Source: Takakia lepidozioides (lineage: Eukaryota; Streptophyta; Takakiopsida; Takakiales; Takakiaceae). Taken from it: DNA of 64,000 bases. This document shows positions 55,364-64,000 of this stretch, piece by piece. The notes under the pieces were generated by a model. That model saw nothing but the letters and a program-made list of their open reading frames with translations, was not told where the DNA came from and did no database searches. Position 1 is the stretch's first letter. The number at the start of each line of letters is the position of its first letter. The stretch is taken from assembly GCA_030704615.1 (NCBI GenBank), contig CM060731.1, forward strand, positions 10,726,001 to 10,790,000, written 5' to 3'. A program made the position numbers and the translations under genes.

Positions 55364-58300
55364 ATGGGGTCGGGCAAGCCGAAGCGAAGCGGAACGGCCC
55401 AAAAGATGATGATCCCGGTGAGCCCGATGGGGGCGACGTGTCACCGAGGCGGCCGTTTGAGGAAGCGATGATGTTTCCGAAAACGAGGCCGCTCAGGAGC
55501 GGGAGGAATCCGAGGAGTCGGAGCCCGAGGAATCCTTGAGAGCTCCGACAACCAAGAGATGCCTCCCATGCCGGCAGCCTTTTGGGAAGGGTTGTTGGCG
55601 CAGTTTGGCGGGACGTTGAAAGACGTGTTGAAGGCGGCTAATGCCACTTCCACTAAGGCAAAGTTTAAGGTGAAGCCTAAGGAACCCGGCACCTTCGAGG
55701 GCGTTCGAAACCGGAAGGCACTCAACACCTGGCTCCTGGAGCTAGAGCAGTACTTCCGGGCGGCCAAGTTGAGTGACGAGGATCGGGTGGAAGTGGCTCC
55801 CACCTATTGAGGGGCTATGCTCAACAATGGTGGCAGAAACGCCTTCACGACCGAGGCCAAAGCCCGGAAACCTTGAACTGGAGTGGGTTCAAGGAATTGA
55901 TGAAGAGACAGTTTGTGCCCCTCAACGCATCCTGGCTTGCCCGGACAAGATGAGGAATTTGAAGCAAACAGATGACATTCGGGGTATGTCCAGGCTTTCA
56001 ATGTGCTGTTGCTCGAAGTCGCGGACATGGCAGAACCAGAAATGGTCTTCAACTTTGTGGCGGACTGGCCCCCATGGGCTAGGCGGAAGTTGGAGGAGAA
56101 GCCCACCCAAGACTTTGAACGAGGCAATTGAGAGGCTGAATGTTTCTCGATGTCCCTAGGGTGAGAGACAAGGCCGTACGGAGCTGAACCACAAGAAGAC
56201 CCGGCGGGAAGGTGACTCCTCCCGACCGGAAAAGAAGTGGGATAGGCCACGCGGCGAAATGGCACGTGGAAATCGAAGGGAGGGCCTTCACACGTCAAGG
56301 CGGCACCCGGTGCTTCGAAAGGAAAAGCGGGTGGAGCGGCTTATGGCGGACAGAAGGCGACCTTTGATGGAGTGTGTTTCAATTGCGGGGAGCCCGGGCA
56401 CATGGCCAAGAAGTGCACGAAGCCCCGGCAATTGAACATGACTCGGGCGACCACGGAGCTGTCGGAAGATACCATCAGTCGCTTGGTGGAAGCGGTGGTC
56501 GCCAGGACTTGCAAGGTAGGCAACTATTCTTGTGAGTTGTATCAGGAAACTGGCGCCTTACGAAAAGGGAGTCAGTTATTGTTCGTGGATGGGATAATAT
56601 CCGGAACTAACGTGTCGTTGTTGGTGGACACAGGAGCGTCGCACTCCTTCATGATGCCGGTGGCGGCACGAAAGTTGGGACTCCCGACAAGTGACGTGGG
56701 GGCCTCTATTGAGGTGCGTCTGCCAAAGGAGAACCTCAGTTGGCGACAAGGTTGGCGTTTGATGTTCCTCTTCAACTGGGGAGTTGGGAGGGACGTGAGA
56801 ACTTCACTATCTGAGATCGATGGAGTGGATCTCATTTTGGGATGACCTTTTTGAGCAAATCCGGAGCGGTCATAGATGGCCGCAAGAGAGTAGTCACGCT
56901 GCCATGTGGGAATGGTGGCGAGGTTTTACGAGTGTCGGAAACGCCCAAATCCGTGGGAGGGCGAATAAACCTTCTGTCAGCAAAGGAGTGGGCCGTGGAG
57001 GAGGCACACGAGTCCCAGTTTTTGCTTTACATTAGAGAAGTGAAAGGAGAAGGCGATGGGGAGCCGAGCCCAGATTGGATCAAGGGGATTTTGGAGAAAT
57101 ACCAGGATGTGATGCCGGAGGATTTACCAAGCGGCTTGCCACCGCGAAGAGGAGTTGACCACAAGATTGAGGTGATACCGGGATCGGGACCGCCTGCCAA
57201 GGCGCCCTACCGGTTGAGCCACAGAGAGTTGGTCGAGCTGAAGACTCAGCTCAAGGATCTAATGTCAAAGGGGTACATCCGGCCGAGTAAGTCACCTTAC
57301 GGAGCCCCGGTGCTATTTGCAGACAAGAAGGATGGGACGCTGCGGATGTGTGTCGATTACAGGGCTCTGAATAAGGTGACTATCAAAAACCGGTACCCTT
57401 TGCCAAGGATCGACGACCTCTTCGATCGGTTGGCAGGAGCAAGTATTTCAGCCGGATCGACTTGCGCTCCGGCTATCAAAATTCGGGTGGCGAAGGAGAT
57501 GAGGAGAAGACCGCGTGCAGGACAAGGTATGGTTCATATGAGTTCTTGGTGATGCCTTTTGGGCTCACCAATGCACCAGCGACATTTAGCACGCTGATGA
57601 ACAGCCTTTTCCAGGAGTGGTTGGATGACTTTGTGATCGTGTACATCGACGACATCTTGGTGTACTCGAAAACAAAGGAGGAGCACCTGGAGCACCTCAA
57701 AAGGGTGTTCCAAAAATTGCGAGAAGGGAAGCTGTATGCCAAAGCTTCAAAGTGCGAATTCGGGGTCACAAAAGTGGAGTTCTTGGGGCATGTGATTACA
57801 CAGGATGGGATCAAAATGGATGACAGAAAGGTGAGGGCGATCTTGGACTGGGAGCCTCCGACTTCGGTCCCGGAGTGCGATCCTTCCTAGGACTCGCCTC
57901 CTATTACCGGAAAATGTGAGAAATTTCGCCAAGATCGCGGGGCCGCTGTCGGACCTTCTGTGTAAATCCAAAGTCTGGGTATGGAACACATTTTGTGGCC
58001 AAGCTTTTGCTGAATTGAAGCAGCGGATGACGGAAGCTCCAGTCTTGAAAATCCCGGAGTTCGATCGTCCGTTTGAGATTCATACAGATGCATCGGACTT
58101 CGCGATTGGGGGTGTACTTATGCAAGATGGACGTCCAGTGGCTTACGAAAGTAAGAAACTGAATGAAAGTGGAGCGACGGTGGCCGACGCACGAAAAAGA
58201 GATGAAGGCGGTGGTGCATTGCCTTGAACTCTGGCGCCACTATGTTGGTTCCAACCCAGTGAAGGTGTTCACGGACAATGTCACGTGAAGTATTTTGCCA

Positions 58301-59942
58301 CGCAGCCCAAGTTGTCCCCAAAACAACTTAGGTGGCAAGATACTTTGGCAGTGTTCGACGTGGATATCCAGTACAAACCGGGACGGGACAATGTGGTGGC
58401 CGATGCTTTAAGTAGAAAGCAGCAGCTCTTGTTGGTGTACAAGGGCGAGACGGCGCTCCAAAGGAAGATCCGGAAGGCTTGCCGGAAGGATGAGCTGGCA
58501 AAGTCGTGATGCAGGACTTGAGAATGGGGGTTAAATCGCAGTTCCACTTGCAAAACGGACTGCTCCGGTATAAGCAAAAACGTCTCTATGTGCCAAGGGA
58601 GGGATCAGGGATAGTCCTCTTGAGAGAATGCCATGATAGCCCGCTTGCGGGCCACGGTGGAGCCAAGCGCACTGCGGCACTCTTGAAGAAAGAGTATTTC
58701 TGGCCCAAACTGAGGGAGGAGGCAGAGGAGTATGTCAAGACATGCACCACATGCCAACAAAACCGGAGCGAGTACAAAAAGCAAGCGGGGCTGTTACAAC
58801 CCTTGCCGATTCCAGAGGGGACTTGGGAAAGTCTCGATGGATTTCATGACTGCTATGCCGCTGTCAAAAGGATTCGATGCAATCATGGTGGTGGTAGATA
58901 GGTTCAGTAAAATGGCCATTTCATCCCCACCAAGGAGACGGCAACGGCGCAGGAGACAGGGCGACTTTACTTCGCCCACGTCTTAAAGCATCATGGAGTC
59001 CCGAAGGATATTGTCTCGGACCGCGATCCAAAGTTTACGAGTAAATTCTGGAGAGCACTTTGGAAGAAGATGGGACGAGGCTGAAGATGAGCACCGCCTT
59101 CCGACCTACGACGGACGGCCAAACGGAAAGAGTGAATTCCGTAGTGAAGCAATTCTTGCGGAATTACGTGTCGGCAGACCAATCAGACTGGATGGAACAC
59201 TTAGACGCGGCAGAGTTCTGTTATAATAACACAGAACACTCCGCACGGGAGTTTCCCTTTTGTGTTGGTCTATGGAAAAGCACCTCTGGTGCCGACAAGT
59301 TGGGCCGCCCAGGACGTTGAGGAACCGGCAGTAGCGGCGGTACTGGAAGAACGCGAGCGTTTGTTGAAGCTCGCAAAGTACAACATTGCCAAAGCTAGGA
59401 AACGGTATGAAAGGCAGGCGAATCGGAAGCGGAGGGAAGTGAAGTTTGAGGCAGGCACAGAGGTCTGGTTGAACATCAAGAATTTTCGACTACCTCCGGA
59501 AGTGAGTCCGAAGTTCGTACCTCCGTATGCGGGTCCCTTTCGCATTCGGAGAGTTATGAATGAGGATGTGTATGAATTGGAGCTGCCGGCAAACAGCAAG
59601 GTGCACCCAGTATTCCATGTCTCCCTTTTGAAGCCTTACTTCAAAGATGAAGCACGTCCGAATCGGCAGCAAGTGTTGCGTCCGCCACCTATGCTGTTGG
59701 ATCATGAAAATGAACCTGAGTACGAGGTGGAGGCAATACTTAAGTCGAGGAGGTTCAAGAACCGAGAAACGGAGTATCTCGTCAAATGGAAGGGCTATCA
59801 TCTTGTGGAGGCATCTTGGGTGCGTGCCTCAGAAATGGGAAACGCATCCGAGGCAGTTGCAGCGTTCGAAGGGCGACCTCAAAAGCGGAAGAAAGTTGAT
59901 GGGGACATCAACCTTGGAGCGTGGGGGGAAATGCATGCTTAG
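55364..59942 (+). pseudogene. gag-pol of gypsy element 3, frameshifted
   Basis: Gag begins at ATG 55364; its knuckle CFNCGEPGHMAKKC is near 56373-56414. Protease has LLVDTGASHSF near 56620. RT (about 57150-57890) has [20 protein letters not shown] and [10 protein letters not shown]. RNase H (about 58000-58250) has HTDASDFAIGGVLM. Integrase has [33 protein letters not shown] and TDGQTERVN. The frame from 59262 to 59942 is open and ends in a chromodomain (YEVEAILKSRR, YLVKWKGY, SWVRASEM). Known: chromodomains of such integrases steer insertion to marked chromatin. At least eight frame breaks lie upstream, so proteins would need to come from a helper copy. Confidence 0.9.
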
Positions 59943-60800
59943 CCCGGTTTAGCTAGCTCAGGAATCCGATTGCAAAAACTTGTATTGTACAAAAATTTGT
60001 TATAAAGGAAATGGGTTCCAAATATTGTGCGTCCTATTGTGTTTGGAATGGTGATGCATGGTGTGGTTGGCTAGTGTGTAGAATGCATGCTAGCTTACAA
60101 AGTGGGAGAGGTAAATTGGGTTAATCGTGTGTTTGCGCAGTGCCGAAATCGGGTGACTCCCATCCAAGGGGCAAGGAAACTTGCGCCTTATTTGGGAGTT
60201 CACGTGCTAGTGCGCACCTGGCGCGTGCGCGTACTATAACTGCGCTACCGAGGGGGTTGCCTTGTAGTGCGGGCTAACGGAAGCTACGTGGTTCCGTTCA
60301 CGTACTATAATCGTGTAGCCTCGGGACGAAGTCGTAGTGCGGCTTCGGCGTGTTCCCGTACCTCAGGCCAGCATTCCAAGGCGGACCCAATTGTAGTGAT
60401 TGGGGCGCACGGTTGGTTCAAGGTTATCTTCCTAGTCAAAGAGGGTTCCAGGTGAACCCTTGCTCAAGGTGATGCCAAAAGCGGCATCATGAGCGATCGC
60501 AAGCAATGTTGTTGCAGTAAGCGATTCGATCCTCGGGAGGATCGTTCCTTGGCCTTGAAGTAGGCCAAGAAGAGTGCACTGGGAGGAGCTGGAGAGGCTC
60601 CACCCTTGGCCGGGACTTGGAGGAAGTCGGCCGAACTAGCTAGTGGAGAGTAGAGTCAAGTGTGGGGTTTGGTTCTTTGCCATGGGACGCCATGGTACAG
60701 AAACAAACTCCTTGATGTGGGACGCCACAACTTGGATGTTCGTTTCTACAAAATGGACAAGTCGATGAGGACATCGACTCCCTGTTGGTAGGGGTGTGTG
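59943..60800 (+). other. 3' noncoding region of gypsy element 3
   Basis: About 860 bp between the pol stop (TAG at 59940) and the 3' LTR, ending in the purine-rich TTGGTAGGGGTGTGTG that should prime plus-strand synthesis. It matches 51254-52108 of element 2. Confidence 0.75.
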
Positions 60801-61524
60801 TGTCGCGGCCCTTTGCCTTGAGGGCAGGGGGTCGGGACACATCAGGGGCTGCCCCTGTGGTGGGGGCAGCGGCAGCGATAGGTATGGGGGGGCTGAGGCA
60901 CCCTTGAGTGCCCAAGGCACCCAGGAAGCGGAGGCGCTCACTAGGTGGAGCCCCGCACACCGGGTTGCGGTGGGGGTGGCTCCACAAGGGGTGGTGGTAG
61001 CTTAGTGGGACTTAGTGGGGGTGGCATAGGACTCACCATGGGGGCGGAGACCTCGTGGTGGGAGTCGTGGGGAGTCTTGGGACTCATCACGGTCCATAGG
61101 GGCCGTGGTGAGCGGGCCAAGACTCACCGCGACTCACCACCGGGAGTCGAGGGTTTTCGTGGTGGTTCGCCATAAAATGGCATGGCTGGTTGTGGAACCC
61201 CCGCGGACAGCTACAGAAGTATATATAGGGAGTAGTAACCCCGAGAACGGTGCAAGCCCGTTGGTGACCAAAAACTAGTGAGTAAGCGTGCGAGCCGGAA
61301 AGCGACCAAAGAGTGGGGAGCTGTTCCGGACTGCCATCTACCAAAGGGAATTCTCCTAGTCCCAAATAGGTGGAGGGTTTAGAGGAAGCGAAGGGGGGAC
61401 CGTTATGTCCCGGTGAGCAGCCGAAGCTCCAATTGGCCCGGGCGCCAGGTTTGGAGTCAGGCGCGCGCATCAAAGCGAGTAACTATGACTTGAAGAGGAG
61501 CTTACCGGAGTGAGGTGAGCGACA
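60801..61524 (+). repeat. 3' LTR of gypsy element 3
   Basis: 724 bp, a partner of 54585-55308, followed directly by the duplicated target GCCAG. Confidence 0.95.
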
Positions 61525-61529
61525 GCCAG
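61525..61529 (+). repeat. Target site duplication GCCAG (right)
   Basis: A copy of 54580-54584. Sequence of element 2 resumes immediately after it. Confidence 0.92.
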
Positions 61530-63620
61530 AGGGCAAGTCGATCCGGCTGAAATACTTCGCTCATGCCAACGATCGAAGAGGTCGTCGATCCTGGGCAAAG
61601 GGTACCGGTTTTTATAGTCACCTTATTCAGAGCCTGTAAGCAAACACACATCCGCAAGCGTCCCATCCTTCGTGTCTGCAAATAGCACAGGGGCTCCGTA
61701 AGGTGAAGTACTCGGGCCGGATGTACCCCTTTGAATTAGATCCTTGAGCTGAGTCTTCAGCTCGACCAACTCTCTGTGGCTCAACCGGTAGGGCCCGCTG
61801 GCAGGCGTTCCGATCCCGGTATCACCTCAAACTTGTGGTCAACTCCTCTTCGCGTGGCAAGCCGCTTGGTAAATCCTCCGTCATCAAACCTGGTATTTCT
61901 CCAAAATCCCTTGATCCACTCTGGGCTCGGCTCCCCATCGCCTTCTCCCTTTACTTCTCTATGTAAAGCAAGAACTGGGGTTCGTGTGCCTCCTCACGCT
62001 CCACTCCCTTGCTGACAGAAGGTTTATTCGCCCTCCCACGGATTTGGAGTTTCCACACTGTAAGACCTCGCCACCATCCCCACATGGCAGCGTGACTACT
62101 CTCTTGCGGCCATCTATGACCGCTCCGGATTTGCTCCCAATGAGATCTATTCATCGATCTGGCAGATGGTGAAGTTTCTCACGTCCCTCCAACTCCCCAG
62201 TTGAAGAGGAAATCAAATCGCCAACCTTGTCGCCAACTGTGGTTTCCTTTGCAGAACGCACCTCAATAGAGGCCCCAGTCACTTGGTGGGAGTCCCAGCT
62301 TTTGTGCGTTGCCGGTGTCGGAAGGAGTGCGACGCTCCTGTGTCCACCAACAACGACACATTTTCCAGATTTATCCAATCCATGAACACTAACTGACTCC
62401 CTTTTCGTAAGGCGCCAGTTTCCTGATACAACTCACAAGAAAATTGCCTACATTGCAAGTCCTGGCGACCACCGCTTCCACCAAGCGACTGATGGTATCT
62501 TCCGAAGCTCCGTGGTCGCCCGAGTCATGTTCAATTGCCGGGGCTTCGTGCACTTCTTGGCCATGGCCCGGTCTCCCCGCAATTGAAACACACTCCATCA
62601 AAGGTCGCCTTCTGTCCGCCATAAGCCGCTCCACCCGCTTTTCTTTCGGAGCAACGAGTTGCCGCCTGACGTGTGAAGGCCCTCCCTTCGATTTCCACGT
62701 GCAATTATCGCCGCATGGCCTTTCCCACTTCTTTCCGGTCGGAATGAGTCACTTCCCGCCGATCTTCTTGTGGTCAGCTCCGTACGGCCGTGTCTTTCAC
62801 CCCTAGGGACATCCGAGAAACATTCAGCCCTCTCAATTGCCTCGTTCAAAGTCTTGGGTGGCTTCTTCCTCCGCCTGTCCCATGGGTCCAGTCCCCACAA
62901 AGTTGAAGACCCTTTCTTTCTGTTTCTGCCATGTCCGCGATTTCGAGCAACAGCACATTGAAAGCCTGGACGTACCCCTAATGTCATCTGTTTGCTTCAA
63001 ATTCCTCATCTTGTCCCGGCAAAGTAGCCAGGACGCGTTGAGGGGCACAAACTGTCTCTTCAACAATTCCTTGAACCCACCCATTTCAAGGTTTCCGGAC
63101 TTAGACCTCGTCGTGAAGGCGTTTCTTTCTGCCACCATTGTTGAGCATAGCCCTTAAATAGGTGGGAGCCACTTCCACGCGATCCTCGTCACTCAACCTT
63201 GGCCGCCCGGAAGTACTGCTCCAGCTCCAAGAGCCAGGTGTGAGTGCCTTCCGATTTCGGACGCCCTCGAAGGTGCCGGGTTCTTAGGCTTCACCTTAAA
63301 CTTTGCCTTAGTGGAAGTGGCATTAGCCCTTCAACACGTCCTTCAACGTCCCCCCAAACTGCGCCAACAACCCTTCCCAAAAGGCTGCCGGCATGGGAGG
63401 CATCTCTTGGTTTGTCGGAGCTCTCAAGGATCCTCGGGCTCCGACTCCTCGGATTCCTCCCGCTCTTGGGCGGCCTCGTTTTCGGAAACATGCATCGCTT
63501 CCTCAAACGGCCGCCTCGGTGACACGCCGCCCCCATCGAGCTCAACCGGGATCATCATCTTTTGGGCCGTTCCGCTTTCGCTTCGGCTTGCCCGACCCCA
63601 TGATGAGGCCAATCCCAAGG
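61525..63620 (-). pseudogene. gypsy element 2 gag-PR-RT, 5' part
   Basis: Right to left: gag (about 63610-62400) with the ESEESEPE-type acidic tract and a knuckle remnant near 62580, protease (about 62400-62060) and the N-terminal part of RT up to the insertion point. It is more decayed than element 1, with small deletions in nearly every block, so no domain is complete. Confidence 0.85.
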
Positions 63621-63642
63621 ACGATCGCGTACTGAACTCTAA

Positions 63643-63654
63643 GCTCTGATACCA
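63643..63654 (-). other. Primer binding site of element 2
   Basis: The minus strand reads TGGTATCAGAGC, two bases inside the 5' LTR. Confidence 0.92.
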
Positions 63655-63656
63655 AG

Positions 63657-64000
63657 TGTCGCGCACCTCACTTCGGTAAACTCCCCTTCAAGTCATAGTT
63701 ACTCGCTTTGATGCCGCACCTGACTCCCAACCTGGCCGCCGGGCAACTTGGAGCTTCGGCTGCTCACCGGGACATAACGGTCCCCTTTCGCTTCCCTCTA
63801 AAACCCTCCACCTAATTGGGACTAGGAGAATTCCCTTTGGTAGATGGCAGTCCGGAATAGCTCCCCACTCTTTGGTCGCTTTCCGGCTCGCTCGCTTACT
63901 CACTAGTTTTTGGTCACCAACGGGCTTGCACCGTTCTCGGGGTTACTACTCCCTATATATACTTCTGTAGCTGTCCGCGGGGGTTTCACAACCAGCCATG
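63657..64000 (-). repeat. 5' LTR of gypsy element 2 (cut by window end)
   Basis: It begins TGTCGCGCACC on the plus strand and follows the family LTR for 344 bp to the window edge, including the TATA box near 63955. Confidence 0.93.

Larger units (their letters stand above)
54585..61524 (+). mobile_element. Ty3/gypsy chromovirus, element 3 (complete, nested)
   Basis: A structurally complete 6940-bp element: two 724-bp LTRs, initiator tRNA-Met primer site, gag-pol with chromodomain, polypurine-like tract and 5-bp target duplication. It lies inside RT of element 2, same family and opposite strand. The equal LTR lengths and few substitutions suggest a fairly recent insertion. The coding frame is broken by many small indels. 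Confidence 0.96.
50585..64000 (-). mobile_element. Ty3/gypsy chromovirus, element 2 (split by element 3)
   Basis: A minus-strand element. Its 3' LTR (50585-51253), 3' noncoding region, chromodomain, integrase, RNase H and the C-terminal part of RT lie left of the insertion (to 54584). The N-terminal part of RT, protease, gag, primer site and 5' LTR lie right of it (from 61525) and run off the window. The two halves join in RT with a 5-bp duplication (GCCAG) produced by element 3. Confidence 0.92.

Noticed and set aside
55500-59900. Antisense ORFs over the gypsy elements
   Set aside because: They are shadows of the gag-pol frames and appear in every copy of the family.

Overview
The window is nuclear DNA of a land plant. 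Plant-type two-pore K+ channel, DUF674 and LRR receptor-like genes are split by GT-AG introns, and plant Ty3/gypsy chromovirus, Ty1/copia, LINE and PIF/Harbinger sequences surround them. The species cannot be fixed from the sequence; a repeat-rich, non-model plant fits. Most of the 64 kb is mobile-element debris around a few host genes.

Layout. 1-4156: minus-strand gypsy chromovirus, cut by the window edge. 4157-9105: two opposed copia remnants. 9105-12440: a satellite array of about 180-190 bp units. 12600-13800: a broken PIF/Harbinger transposase. 15045-25104: a DUF674 cluster with two tandem copies on plus (A, B), two on minus (C, D) and a lone terminal exon (E); the arms form an inverted duplication. 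Only B (17241-18986, three exons, 270 aa) reads through intact. 25600-28444: LINE endonuclease debris with a coding minisatellite, then a frameshifted short-chain dehydrogenase. 28880-29460 and 36770-37275: two islands of ACCAG/CTGGT palindromes. 29800-31792: LINE lacking its reverse transcriptase. 32199-35193: LRR receptor-like protein gene interrupted by one TAG. 39683-44510: a full-length but frameshifted LINE preceded by the tail of another copy. 45308-47666: an intact two-exon two-pore K+ channel gene (502 aa). 49500-49800: a possible tRNA-derived SINE. 50585-64000: a minus-strand gypsy chromovirus split by a full-length plus-strand member of the same family (54585-61524), bounded by a perfect 5-bp target duplication.

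The host genes are unrelated to each other. The TPK channel would act in the vacuolar membrane, the LRR protein at the cell surface, and DUF674 proteins have no settled role. Many frames are broken by 1-bp indels, often in homopolymers. Part of this may be base-level assembly error rather than decay, so single-indel pseudogene calls (DUF674 copy D, the SDR gene, the LRR gene N-terminus) are provisional. I found no convincing new multi-gene system. The most unusual structures are the inverted DUF674 cluster, the nested retroelement, the half-tRNA primer site of the copia element and the duplicated N-terminus of the K+ channel.
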